From Paractinoplanes durhamensis (GTDB taxonomy: Bacteria; Actinomycetota; Actinomycetes; Mycobacteriales; Micromonosporaceae): a DNA stretch of 64,000 nt. The DNA is taken from assembly GCF_016862175.1 (NCBI RefSeq), contig NZ_BOML01000006.1:186001-250000 (forward strand), read 5' to 3'. Shown here in pieces: positions 51,447 to 60,398 of the stretch (position 1 is its first letter; each line of letters begins with the position of its first letter). The position numbers were made by a program, and so were the translations under genes. Below the pieces are notes generated by a model. That model had not been told where the DNA came from, made no database searches, and worked only from the letters and a program-made list of their open reading frames with translations.

Positions 51447-52532
51447 TCAGCGGGGTGGTGGATCGGCGGCGTGCCGGCTCACGTACATCGTGCTGCGGTC
51501 GACCGGGGGCGGTGCTTCCGGGATCTCCGAGATGCTCGGGCGCGGTCGTGGGCGCGGGCGGCGGCGGTCGGGGGCCGGGCCCGGCTTCTCGGTGCCGAGC
51601 GGCTCCGGCTTCTCGTTGCGGACCGCCCACGAGCGGGGCAGCCGGACCCGGCCCGGGCCTTCGTCGTTCATCGGCCAGACCGGGACCGCCTCGGTCGGCT
51701 CGTACTGGACCGGGCGCATGTCGAAGCCGGTGGCGGGCTCGTAGTCGGGCACGGCCGGGAGCCGCTCGACCGGGCGCGGCCAGCCGTAGCCCTTGGCCGA
51801 CGGCTCGGGGTCCGGCTCCAGGTCGACCGGGATCGGGGTCCAGTATTCGCCGGGGCGCGGCTCGGCGGCGGGCTCGTGATACTCGGGACGGACCCAGCCC
51901 TCGACCCGGTCGCCATAGCGGTCGGCCCGCGGCCCCTCGGGGACCCGGTCGGCTTCCGCACACAGGTCACCGTCGAGCTCGTCGAGGTGTAACACGGCCG
52001 GCTCCTCGAAATGCGGCTCGGGTTCCACCACCGACCGGCTCCGCCGGCCACGGCGGCCGCGGACGACCAGTGGCGCCGGGATCGGCTCGTTCTCGGCCTC
52101 GGGCAGGTCGAACTCGCCGTCGTCGCCGGCCAGGCCGATGGACGCGAGACCGCCACGATCCCCCGCAGCGTCCTCATCGGAGGGACCGGGCACGACGTAT
52201 GGCGTACCCACGTCCTCCGATGCCGGGACCAGCGCGCGCCGGCGTCCTCGCCGGCTACGACGTGACCGGCCCGCCGTCTCCTCGACCGGGACCGGCTCGG
52301 CGAGTTCGACCACCGGTTCGGCGATCACCTCGGCCACTACCTCGACCACCACCTCGGCCGGAACTTCCGCCGGCTCGGCGGCCAGGGCCGGACGGCGCCG
52401 CGGCGCTTCCAGGACCGGCTGCCGGCGGGCACGGCGTTCCCCGCCACCGAACAGGAAGGAACGGAAGCTGATCAATGTGGCGAGGCCACCGGCGATGAGG
52501 GCGAGCCCGGCCGCGGTCATCCAGTTCGTCAC
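51447..52532 (-). CDS. Membrane-anchored Pro/Glu/Arg-rich protein, unknown function
   Basis: 361 residues from GTG; an ATG twelve bases on is an alternative. One N-terminal membrane helix (5-24, AAGLALIAGGLATLISF) precedes a long, low-complexity cytoplasmic or periplasmic tail. The tail has Val/Glu runs (PAEVVVEVVAEVIAEPVVEL), basic patches (RSRRSRRGRRR, RRRPRPRPRP) and Pro-rich segments (WPRPVERLPAVPDYEPATG). No enzymatic domain is seen. It is divergent from accD. Confidence 0.6.
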   Translation of the reverse strand: MTNWMTAAGLALIAGGLATLISFRSFLFGGGERRARRQPVLEAPRRRPALAAEPAEVPAEVVVEVVAEVIAEPVVELAEPVPVEETAGRSRRSRRGRRRALVPASEDVGTPYVVPGPSDEDAAGDRGGLASIGLAGDDGEFDLPEAENEPIPAPLVVRGRRGRRSRSVVEPEPHFEEPAVLHLDELDGDLCAEADRVPEGPRADRYGDRVEGWVRPEYHEPAAEPRPGEYWTPIPVDLEPDPEPSAKGYGWPRPVERLPAVPDYEPATGFDMRPVQYEPTEAVPVWPMNDEGPGRVRLPRSWAVRNEKPEPLGTEKPGPAPDRRRPRPRPRPSISEIPEAPPPVDRSTMYVSRHAADPPPR

Positions 52533-52652
52533 GCTTCAGGTAACGAATGGGGCATTGGGTGCGAAACGCACCCGTAGCGCCGCGGCCCCCTCCTCGCATT
52601 ACGATCACCGAAGGAATACTCACCGGTAGCACTGCAGAGTGTGAGGATCACC

Positions 52653-54239
52653 GTGACGACGCAGCACGAAGCGGTCCAGGCCGACATCCACACCACCGCC
52701 GGAAAGCTGGCCGACCTCGAACGGCGCACCGACGGAGCCGTGCATGCCGGCTCCGCCCGAGCGGTGGAGAAGCAGCACGCGCGCGGCAAGAAGACCGCCC
52801 GCGAACGCATCGACCTGCTCCTCGACGAGGGTTCGTTCGTCGAGCTCGACGGGCTGGCCCGGCACCGCACCACCAACTTCGGCCTGGCCGACAACCGGCC
52901 CTACGGCGACGGCGTGGTGACCGGCTACGGCACCGTCGACGGCCGGCAGGTGTGCGTGTTCTCCCAGGACTTCACGGTCTTCGGCGGATCGCTCGGCGAG
53001 GTCTTCGGCGAGAAGATCGTCAAGGTGCTCGACCTCGCCATGAAGATCGGCTGCCCGATCATCGGGATCAACGACTCCGGCGGCGCCCGCATCCAGGAGG
53101 GCGTGGTCGCCCTCGGCCTCTACGCCGACATCTTCTTCCGCAACGTCCGGGCCAGCGGCGTCATCCCGCAGATCTCGCTGATCATGGGCCCGTGCGCGGG
53201 CGGCGCGGTCTACTCGCCGGCGATCACCGACTTCACCGTGATGGTCGACCAGACCTCGCACATGTTCATCACCGGCCCCGACGTGATCAAGACGGTCACC
53301 GGCGAAGAGGTCGGCATGGAGGAGCTCGGCGGCGCCCGCACCCACAACTCGCGCAGCGGCAACGCCCACTACCTGGCGTCGGACGAACCCGATGCGATCG
53401 ACTACGTGCGGGCGCTCCTGTCCTACCTGCCGTCTAACAACCTGGACGAGCCGGTGGTCTTCGAGGAGCTTTCCGACATTTCGGCGAATGAGCAAGATCA
53501 AGCCCTCGACACCCTGATCCCCGACTCGGCCAACCAGCCCTACGACATCAAGACCGTCGTGGAGACCGTCGTCGAGGACTTCCTCGAGGTGCAGCCGCTC
53601 TACGCGCAGAACATCGTGGTCGGCTTCGGACGCGTCGAGGGCCGCCCGGTCGGCGTGGTCGCCAACCAGCCCATGCACTTCGCCGGCACCCTCGACATCG
53701 CCGCCAGCGAGAAGGCCGCCCGTTTCGTGCGCACCTGCGACGCCTTCAACATCCCGGTGCTGACCTTCGTCGACGTGCCCGGCTTCCTGCCGGGCACATC
53801 CCAGGAATGGGACGGCATCATCCGGCGCGGGGCCAAGCTCATTTATGCGTACGCCGAGGCCACCGTCCCCAAGGTCACGGTCATCACGCGCAAGGCGTAC
53901 GGCGGGGCGTACGACGTGATGGGGTCCAAGCACCTCGGGGCCGACCTCAACTTCGCGTGGCCGACCGCGCAGATCGCGGTGATGGGCGCCCAGGGCGCGG
54001 TCAACATCCTCTACCGGGGAGAACTCGCGGCGGCGGACGATCCGGCGCTGCGCCGGGCCGAGCTGATCCAGGAGTACGAGGACACGCTCGCCAACCCGTA
54101 CATCGCGGCCGAGCGCGGTTACGTGGATGCGGTGATCGCGCCGTCGCAGACCCGGGCGCAGGTGACCCGGGCGTTGCGGACGCTACGCACCAAGCGGGAG
54201 ACCCTGCCGCCGAAGAAACACGGCAACATCCCGCTCTAG
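52653..54239 (+). CDS. accD: Acyl-CoA carboxylase beta (carboxyltransferase) subunit
   Basis: 528 residues from GTG with GTGAGGA upstream; GTG 52641 would add four residues. Carboxyltransferase halves: [48 protein letters not shown] (biotin-side oxyanion) and [35 protein letters not shown] (CoA side). The family covers acetyl- and propionyl-CoA carboxylases (PccB/AccB type). AATACT (52615-52620) is a -10 with a 26-nt leader. The epsilon subunit gene is 4 kb downstream beyond three reverse genes. Confidence 0.93.
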   Translation: MTTQHEAVQADIHTTAGKLADLERRTDGAVHAGSARAVEKQHARGKKTARERIDLLLDEGSFVELDGLARHRTTNFGLADNRPYGDGVVTGYGTVDGRQVCVFSQDFTVFGGSLGEVFGEKIVKVLDLAMKIGCPIIGINDSGGARIQEGVVALGLYADIFFRNVRASGVIPQISLIMGPCAGGAVYSPAITDFTVMVDQTSHMFITGPDVIKTVTGEEVGMEELGGARTHNSRSGNAHYLASDEPDAIDYVRALLSYLPSNNLDEPVVFEELSDISANEQDQALDTLIPDSANQPYDIKTVVETVVEDFLEVQPLYAQNIVVGFGRVEGRPVGVVANQPMHFAGTLDIAASEKAARFVRTCDAFNIPVLTFVDVPGFLPGTSQEWDGIIRRGAKLIYAYAEATVPKVTVITRKAYGGAYDVMGSKHLGADLNFAWPTAQIAVMGAQGAVNILYRGELAAADDPALRRAELIQEYEDTLANPYIAAERGYVDAVIAPSQTRAQVTRALRTLRTKRETLPPKKHGNIPL

Positions 54240-54970
54240 GCGACCGTCTGCGGGAGCCATTGGCCGGCCAGCAGGAAGGCGCCGATCACCAGGGCGGCCA
54301 CGTCCACCACCAGGAACACGCCGACCCAGAACAGGGCCGGCAGGTGGGTGATGTGCGCCAGCTGGTCGGCGTCCGACTCCCGCATGCGGCCACGGCGGCG
54401 CAGGCTCTGCAGCTCGAAGATCGGGCGGATGCCGCCGAACAGCAGGAACCACACCCCGGCGTACGCGAAGACCGCCTGCACCTCGGGATCGGCGAACCAC
54501 GACACCACGAACACGATCGCGCCGGTGATCAGCAGCGAGACGACGCCGAACAGGTTGCGGATGTTGATCAGCATGAGCAGCAGCAGCACAATCGCCAGCC
54601 ACAGCAGCAGCGTGATGCGGTTGCCGCCGAGCAGCCACGCGCCCAGCACACCGACCAGTGACGGAGCGATGTAGCCACCGAGCAGCGTGAGGATCATCCC
54701 CAGCCCGGACGGGCGGCCCGACGACAACGTCAGGCCGGAGGTGTCGAACTCCAGCCGGATGCCGCGCAGGCGCCGGCCGGTCAGCAACGCCATCAGGGCG
54801 TGCCCACCCTCGTGCGCGATGGTCACCGCGTTGCGCGCCACCCGCCACACCGGGCGGAACGCGACCGCCAGCACGGCGGCCACCGCGGTGAGCAGCACGA
54901 GCAGGCCCGGAGGATCGGGCTGGGCGCCGAGCAGTTTGTCCCAGAGGTCAGCCACACCGTCGATCGACAC
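54236..54970 (-). CDS. M50-family membrane metallopeptidase-like protein
   Basis: 244 residues from GTG; TAGAGT lies 7 nt upstream. Six membrane helices are predicted. The zinc motif is HEGGH in [18 protein letters not shown], with [19 protein letters not shown] following. The third ligand would be in SDADQLAHI or a nearby acidic residue. This is the short M50B (YwbO/peptidase-M50B-like) type without a PDZ domain. It should cleave membrane substrates in the bilayer; activity is not proven. Confidence 0.85.
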   Translation of the reverse strand: MSIDGVADLWDKLLGAQPDPPGLLVLLTAVAAVLAVAFRPVWRVARNAVTIAHEGGHALMALLTGRRLRGIRLEFDTSGLTLSSGRPSGLGMILTLLGGYIAPSLVGVLGAWLLGGNRITLLLWLAIVLLLLMLINIRNLFGVVSLLITGAIVFVVSWFADPEVQAVFAYAGVWFLLFGGIRPIFELQSLRRRGRMRESDADQLAHITHLPALFWVGVFLVVDVAALVIGAFLLAGQWLPQTVA

Positions 54971-54993
54971 GCGGGCGACTCTAGCCGATCACG

Positions 54994-55230
54994 CTAAGCG
55001 CGACGCCGGTCCCGGCTGGCGAGCGTGTTCGCAACCTTCGACCGGGTGAGCTTTTGCTGCGTGGCCAGCTGGCGCGCGGCGAACACGACGCCCGCGACGA
55101 TGGCCAGGGTGGCGACAATAAGCACCAGGGCGACCAGGCCACCGGTGGCGATCAGGATCGCCGCATCGGCGACCGCGACCAGCATCCAGAGAGCGATCGT
55201 GGGCTTACTGCCGTGCCGTCGGCGGTTCAT
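54994..55230 (-). CDS. Small two-helix membrane protein
   Basis: 78 residues. A basic N-terminus (MNRRRHGSK) leads into two adjacent hydrophobic helices (about 11-28 and 31-50, ALVLIVATLAIVAGVVFAA), followed by a basic tail (QQKLTRSKVANTLASRDRRR). No family recognised. It lies between the M50 peptidase and the protein kinase on the same strand. Coding is supported by a plausible product and compact spacing. Confidence 0.6.
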   Translation of the reverse strand: MNRRRHGSKPTIALWMLVAVADAAILIATGGLVALVLIVATLAIVAGVVFAARQLATQQKLTRSKVANTLASRDRRRA

Positions 55231-55299
55231 GGTGACTGCACCTCCATCCGTGACTGCGGATCAAGTACCCACTTGACCGCAATCACGCACATCGGTGTC

Positions 55300-58116
55300 C
55301 TACAAAGGCTGGAACCCCTGGTAAATGGCCTGAAGATCGGCCTGCGAAGCGGCCCAGTCGCTGGTCGACACATACCAGTTCAAGGAGAACGCGGCGCTGC
55401 TGTCGACCCGGATGTTCCGCCGGATCACGTGCTGCGGGTTCCCCTTGTCGGTGGTGTAGGTGTACTCCCAGTCGGCCACCGACTCGTAGTCGCGGTAGGT
55501 CGCCCGGTCCAGCCGGATCAGGTTGTAGTCGCGGTAGGTGCCGCGCCGCGCCTTCTCCTGGCTCTTCCAGTCGTCGTAGGCGTCCGCCTGCGGCGACTTG
55601 GTGCGGCCCAGGATCAGCAGCCGGTTGTTGTAGGTGAACCGCATCTCGGTGCCGCCGCCGGAGACGTTGACCCCGCTCGGCAGCGGAATCTTGAAACCGG
55701 GTGCGCTGCCGGTGGCCGGGATCGTGCGGTACGTCCAGCCCTTCGGCAGCGCGGCCGAGTTGGCCGGCGTGCTGGCCGCCGCGGACGACGGTGCCGTGGT
55801 GGTCGGGGCGGCCGACGAGGGTGCGGCGCTCGGCGTCGTCGCGGCCGTGGTCGGCTGAGTCGGCTGGGCCGCCTGCGTGGTCGGGACGGTGGCCGCCCCG
55901 GTCGGCCCGGCGCCGCCGGTCTTGTCGGAATCGCTGCCGAACGACTGCGCGACCAGGGTGATCACCAGGGCCAGGACCAGCAGGATGAGGCCGGCGCCGA
56001 TCGCCGCCTGGCGATAGGTCAGGCGGGTGCCGAAGACGGTCACGCCACCCGGGACCGGGCGCGGCTCCATCGGGCGCCAGGCCGGGCGGCTGGAGCGGTT
56101 GATGACCGGGATCGGCGAGACCGGGGCGTTGTCCTCGTCGGCCGGCTTCTCGCCGGTCGTATTCGGCGCGGCCTTGGCGGCTTTGGTGGCCGTGTCGTTG
56201 GCCGGCTCGGCCGGTGATTTGATCGGCTTCGCCTCGGTGCGGGCCTGCGGGACCGTGAGCTTGGCCGGGGCCTTCTCCTCGGTCGCCGCCACCGGCTCGT
56301 CCTGCCCGGCCTTCTCGGTCTGCTCGGTCGCCGCTTCGGCCTGCTTCGCCGGGGCGTCGGCGGACTCGGCCGGCTCGGCCCGCTCGGTCGGCACCTCGGT
56401 GTCGGCCGGCTCGTCGGTCGTCTCGGTGGAACCGGCGACGGCCGCGGCTGCGTCGGCCGTCGCCGGCTCGGGCGCTTCCGCTTCCGTCTTCTCCGCTGCG
56501 GCCGGGGTGGGCTTCGGCGTGGGTCTCGCCGTGGACTTCTTCTTCGGCGTCGGCTTGGCCGGCGGGACCATGGTGGTGGCGTCGGCCTGCTCCGGCGCGG
56601 CCACGACCGTGGTCTTGTCAGTCGGCGGGGCTACCACCGTGGTCTTGTCGGCCGGCGGTGCCACGACCGTGGTCTTGTCGGCCGGCGGGGGCACGACCGT
56701 CGTCCTGTCCGCCGGTGGGGCCACCACCGTGGTCTTGTCGGCGGGCGGGGCGGCCGGGCTGCGGACCAGGGCGGTCGCGTCGGCCGGCGGCTGCTCCGGG
56801 TCGGGCGTGGACTTGCGGCGGCGGTTCGCGGCTACGTCGGCCGCGGTGAAACCGGCGCGCTCGCCACGGTTCGTGTGGGTCGGGGAGTTCGCCGGGCTCG
56901 TCTGTCGAGCAGCTGGGGGCGGTGACCCTGCGGTTGTGGACCCGCCACGCGTACCCATGAAGGTGGTTTTGTCGTCTTTGACCGGAGGGGTGTCCAGGCG
57001 CGTCGCGTCCAGCCGGGGCGCGTCGACCTTCTGCCCGTCGACCTTGGTCGGCGTGTCGGGACGCCCGACCGGAGCCTTACCCGGCACATAGACCGGCGGC
57101 CGGCCCTCGCCGGCCGCCGGGCGACCACCCGACACGGCCGGACGACCCGGCGGATCGACCGGCCGAGCCGGCGCGACCGGCGGACGCGGACCCGGAACGA
57201 CCGGCGTCGCATTGGTCGGCGACGTCAACGCGGGACGCTCCCGGCCCACCCCGGGCCGGCGCATCGTCGGACTCATCGGGAAGCTGAGCTTCGACCGGCG
57301 GCCCAACGCGCGGTTGAGCAGGCGCTCCGCCTCCTCCGCGTTGATCCGGTGCGTCGGATCCTTGCGGAGCAGACCGTTGAGCACCGGCTTCAGCGGACCG
57401 GCGTTGCGGGCCGGCGGCGGATTCTCGGTGGCCAGCGCGGCCAGCGTGGCAATCGCCGACGGGCGGGCGAACGGCGAAGCGCCCTCCACCGCGGCGTAAA
57501 GAGTGGCGCCGAGCGACCAGAGGTCGGCGGCGGGACCGGCCGTGCCGTCCCGAGCGCGCTCCGGAGCGATGTACGCCGGGGAGCCCAGCACCAGACCCGT
57601 TCGGGTGACGTTGGGGTCACCCGGCACGGTGGCCAGCCCGAAGTCGGTGAGCACGACCCGGCCGTCCGCGCCGATCAGCACGTTGCCCGGCTTCACGTCG
57701 CGGTGCACCACGCCGGCCCGGTGAGCGGCCCGGAGCGCGCCGAGCACGCCCAGCCCCATCTCGGCGGTGCGGACCGGCGAGAACGGCCCGTCGGCGGCGA
57801 GGATGTCCTGCAGCGAGCGGGACGGAACGTACTCCATGACGATCCACGGGTCGGCGTCCGTGCTCAGCACGTCGAAGACGCGCACCACGTTGATGTTGTT
57901 GAGCCGGGCGATGGCACGCGCCTCACGCAGTGAGCGCTCACGCATCTCCTGCCGCTCCCCCGGGGTCAACCCCGGAGGCGGCACGAGCTCTTTGATCGCC
58001 ACCTCACGGTGCAGGACGACATCGGTCGCCCGCCAGACACGACCCATCCCGCCCTGACCGAGCGGCGCGACAAGCCGGTAACGGTCAGCGACTACGGCTG
58101 GGGGAGAAGGAGACAT
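55300..58116 (-). CDS. PknB-like transmembrane Ser/Thr protein kinase
   Basis: 938 residues from the ATG 7 nt after TATTTT; a GTG one codon earlier is possible. Kinase domain about 12-275: GQGGMGRV loop (20-27), K42, HRDVKPGN near residue 137, DFGLA and SPAYIAPERARD. A Pro/Ala/Thr/Glu-rich juxtamembrane linker (275-690) holds six KTTVV-type repeats. The membrane helix is near 703-727. The extracytoplasmic part (about 790-938) ends ADLQAIYQGFQPL and has no PASTA repeats, so it senses something other than muropeptides via PASTA. Confidence 0.9.
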   Translation of the reverse strand: MSPSPPAVVADRYRLVAPLGQGGMGRVWRATDVVLHREVAIKELVPPPGLTPGERQEMRERSLREARAIARLNNINVVRVFDVLSTDADPWIVMEYVPSRSLQDILAADGPFSPVRTAEMGLGVLGALRAAHRAGVVHRDVKPGNVLIGADGRVVLTDFGLATVPGDPNVTRTGLVLGSPAYIAPERARDGTAGPAADLWSLGATLYAAVEGASPFARPSAIATLAALATENPPPARNAGPLKPVLNGLLRKDPTHRINAEEAERLLNRALGRRSKLSFPMSPTMRRPGVGRERPALTSPTNATPVVPGPRPPVAPARPVDPPGRPAVSGGRPAAGEGRPPVYVPGKAPVGRPDTPTKVDGQKVDAPRLDATRLDTPPVKDDKTTFMGTRGGSTTAGSPPPAARQTSPANSPTHTNRGERAGFTAADVAANRRRKSTPDPEQPPADATALVRSPAAPPADKTTVVAPPADRTTVVPPPADKTTVVAPPADKTTVVAPPTDKTTVVAAPEQADATTMVPPAKPTPKKKSTARPTPKPTPAAAEKTEAEAPEPATADAAAAVAGSTETTDEPADTEVPTERAEPAESADAPAKQAEAATEQTEKAGQDEPVAATEEKAPAKLTVPQARTEAKPIKSPAEPANDTATKAAKAAPNTTGEKPADEDNAPVSPIPVINRSSRPAWRPMEPRPVPGGVTVFGTRLTYRQAAIGAGLILLVLALVITLVAQSFGSDSDKTGGAGPTGAATVPTTQAAQPTQPTTAATTPSAAPSSAAPTTTAPSSAAASTPANSAALPKGWTYRTIPATGSAPGFKIPLPSGVNVSGGGTEMRFTYNNRLLILGRTKSPQADAYDDWKSQEKARRGTYRDYNLIRLDRATYRDYESVADWEYTYTTDKGNPQHVIRRNIRVDSSAAFSLNWYVSTSDWAASQADLQAIYQGFQPL
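56560..56760 (-). repeat. Thr/Val repeats in the kinase juxtamembrane linker
   Basis: Degenerate 30-bp units with the shared core ACCGTGGTCTTGTC or close variants encode successive APPADKTTVV-like decapeptides, six to seven times, in the disordered linker. Each unit offers paired threonines as possible autophosphorylation sites. Confidence 0.7.
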
Positions 58117-58217
58117 CACGCAGAAAATACCCGGTCATGTCCAGCGGCAGCGAATCGATCAGCCGAGTGTGGGACGCGTGTCACCGGATATCCCCCTAGA
58201 CGTCGTACGCTCGGTCG

Positions 58218-58415
58218 ATGGATAAGGAACCGCTGGTCAGCGTAGTGCGCGGCGCGCCGACCGACTTGGAGCTGGCCGCCCTGGTCACGGTACTGGCAGC
58301 CCGATCCACCTCGGTAGATGCGCCTTCCCGCCCTGCGTCGATGTCCAACTGGACCAGATCCGCACGCCCGTCGATGCCCGCTTCCGGCTGGCGCCGGTCG
58401 ACCTTGCCCAGGTAG
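58218..58415 (+). CDS. accE: Acyl-CoA carboxylase epsilon subunit
   Basis: 65 residues. PLVSVVRGAPTDLELAALVT and VLAARS match the AccE family core. The Trp in ASMSNWTRSARPSM and ASGWRRSTLPR also fit. It is small and specific to actinobacterial acyl-CoA carboxylases, where it binds the beta subunit. TACGCT ends 6 nt before the ATG (leaderless). It is unusual in lying about 4 kb from accD, with three opposite-strand genes between them. Confidence 0.82.
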   Translation: MDKEPLVSVVRGAPTDLELAALVTVLAARSTSVDAPSRPASMSNWTRSARPSMPASGWRRSTLPR

Positions 58416-58554
58416 ATCACTCCCGGTCGATCGAAATCGACTGTCCACAGGCGGTAGTGTGGGCCCCCGGTGTTGGCGGCGACGGATTACTCTCATTGAT
58501 GGTTCGCCGGTTTTGCGCCGGTGTCCGAGAGGTTCGTTCGGGGGAGGCCAGGGC

Positions 58555-58986
58555 ATGATTCCTGACGAGGACCGCGGGCCGGCATGGCTCCGCGACTACG
58601 GATATACGGACTTCGGCCAGATTGAGGCCGACATCGACGCGATGGAACAGTTCGCCTCGAAGCTGTCCGCGACGGTTGAAGACAACTATGCGCCCCACCT
58701 ATCCACGGTGACCGAGGCCATGTCGACCAGACTGCCGGATCCGCCAAGCGAGTTCATCGAGCTCCTGACCTTCTTGTCAGCTCACCGCGACGTGGCGGAC
58801 GTCGCTCACCAAAACGTGTACAACTACGCGAACGGCACGCAAGACTTCGCCGTGGTTGCCCAGGACATCGGCAAGAGATACAGCGGATCCGATGCCTTTG
58901 CCCAAGCGAGCGTCAAGGACGTTGACCGGGCTTTCAACAACCTCCCCTCGATGGACAGCCCGTCGGCCACGGAAGGGAACGGCTGA
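58555..58986 (+). CDS. Helical T7SS-substrate-like protein (WXG100-type neighbour)
   Basis: 143 residues with GGGGGAGG before the ATG. It is mostly helical: DFGQIEADIDAMEQFASKLS, a central turn near MSTRLPDPPSEF, then HRDVADVAHQNVYNYANG. A short YSGSD...FAQAS follows, like a Y-x3-[DE] export signal area. No exact WXG is seen. It is coupled to the next gene (TGATG), which resembles a PPE/ESX-type substrate, and then to a mycosin. Likely a secreted partner; inferred from context. Confidence 0.6.
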   Translation: MIPDEDRGPAWLRDYGYTDFGQIEADIDAMEQFASKLSATVEDNYAPHLSTVTEAMSTRLPDPPSEFIELLTFLSAHRDVADVAHQNVYNYANGTQDFAVVAQDIGKRYSGSDAFAQASVKDVDRAFNNLPSMDSPSATEGNG

Positions 58987-60398
58987 TGCTTGAGGCAGCG
59001 GGCGGTGGCGGCGGTACTCCTTGGGAGTCGATGACCGTCGACAAGATGCAAGAGCTCATCCAGAACCCGAACACGGACGGCCAGTGGGACCTCGTCACCG
59101 GATGGAAGCGATCAGCTGAGCTGATCAATGAGCACCGGTTCCAGGTAGAGAGCTATCGGGACAACCTTGCTGCGGCTTGGCCGCCCGCGAAGAGCAAGGC
59201 CGCGGACGAGTACATCACTCGGCTCAACCTGATGATCGACAACCTGAAGGCGACGTACGAGGCATCTCTTGCGAACTACGACGCCGTCTCCAGGGCGACC
59301 GGGTCTATCTATCAGGCTCAGGTCGAGATGGAAAAGATCTACAAGGAGTACAAGGCCAACGAGTCACTCCTCGTCGACTTCAACGCGAAGCAGCAGCAGG
59401 CTCAGTCGAGCAACACGCCGACCCCGACACCCAGCCCCAGTGGGGAAGAACCACCGGTGGCACCCGGTCGGCAAGAAGAGTTGCGAATCAAGGCCGTCAC
59501 CATGCTCAGCGGAGTCAGTACCGACCTGGCCCAATCGCAGATCAAGCTGGTCAAGCCGCCGGATTTCAAAGCGCTGAAGATCGTCGAAGACCCCAGCAAG
59601 CCGGGCGACGGATCAACCTACGTGGCCCCGCCGCTGCCTCCGATCACGCCCATCGGAGCCGGGGGCAGCAGCTCCACCACCTCGAACTCGACGCGGCCTT
59701 CCGCCACCTTCCCGACCTCGCCTGTCGCGACAAATCCGACGCCGGTCACACAGCCAGGACTCGGCACCCAGCAGCCGGGCCTTGTTCTCGGAGGCACACA
59801 GCCGCTGGCCCCGACACCCGTCACTCCGGTTGGGTCGGGTCCGATTTCGCCGAGCATCCCCACCGGGACCGGACCGTTCACCAACACCGGTGTTCTTCCG
59901 GCCAGTAATCCACTTCTGCCCAGCGGCGGCGGCAAACCGCTGCTTCCGACGCCTTCCACTGGCGCCGGCCGCATCGGAGGACTGCCTCGCGAGGGCCTGA
60001 TTCGGCCGGGCTCCCTGCCGGAAGGCACGCGCGCAATGCCTCCCGGCGGCCTTATCGGCGGCACGCCCGGTGTCGGCGCTGGGCACTCACAGCCGGGCCG
60101 CACCGGCGGAGCGAGCACGAGACGCATCAACCCGGTCGGCGGTGTCATCGGTGAAGCCGAAGGCGCATCAGGAGCCAGGCGCGGACTGGGCGGAGCATCA
60201 TCGGTCGCGGGTGAACGCCCGATGGGCGGCGGCCCTTACGGCCAGGGATCTGGACGTAGGTCAGGTCGCCGCGAGGATGCCACGGATACTCGGTGGGATC
60301 CGGACAATCCTTGGGAGACCGCCGAAGGCGTGGACCCTGTTGTTCTTCCGGCCCGGGACCAGCACATCGATCCAGGACCGGCGATCGGGCTCCATTGA
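58986..60398 (+). CDS. T7SS substrate-like protein with Pro/Gly-rich C-terminus
   Basis: 470 residues. The helical N-terminus (about 1-140, GQWDLVTGWKRSAELINEHR, WPPAKSKAADEYITRL) resembles ESX-type helical hairpins. A long Pro/Gly/Thr-rich low-complexity region (150-420) follows. The C-terminal motif is RWDPDNPWETAEGVDPVVLP, a Trp-rich tail. The start overlaps the previous stop by one base. The stop overlaps the mycosin TTG (TTGA). It may be secreted and processed by that mycosin. Confidence 0.65.
   Translation: MLEAAGGGGGTPWESMTVDKMQELIQNPNTDGQWDLVTGWKRSAELINEHRFQVESYRDNLAAAWPPAKSKAADEYITRLNLMIDNLKATYEASLANYDAVSRATGSIYQAQVEMEKIYKEYKANESLLVDFNAKQQQAQSSNTPTPTPSPSGEEPPVAPGRQEELRIKAVTMLSGVSTDLAQSQIKLVKPPDFKALKIVEDPSKPGDGSTYVAPPLPPITPIGAGGSSSTTSNSTRPSATFPTSPVATNPTPVTQPGLGTQQPGLVLGGTQPLAPTPVTPVGSGPISPSIPTGTGPFTNTGVLPASNPLLPSGGGKPLLPTPSTGAGRIGGLPREGLIRPGSLPEGTRAMPPGGLIGGTPGVGAGHSQPGRTGGASTRRINPVGGVIGEAEGASGARRGLGGASSVAGERPMGGGPYGQGSGRRSGRREDATDTRWDPDNPWETAEGVDPVVLPARDQHIDPGPAIGLH

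Noticed and set aside
51455..52471. Plus-strand frame of 338 codons opposite the Pro/Glu-rich membrane protein
   Set aside because: Arg/Pro/Gly-rich shadow. The minus-strand frame has a membrane helix and a plausible start.
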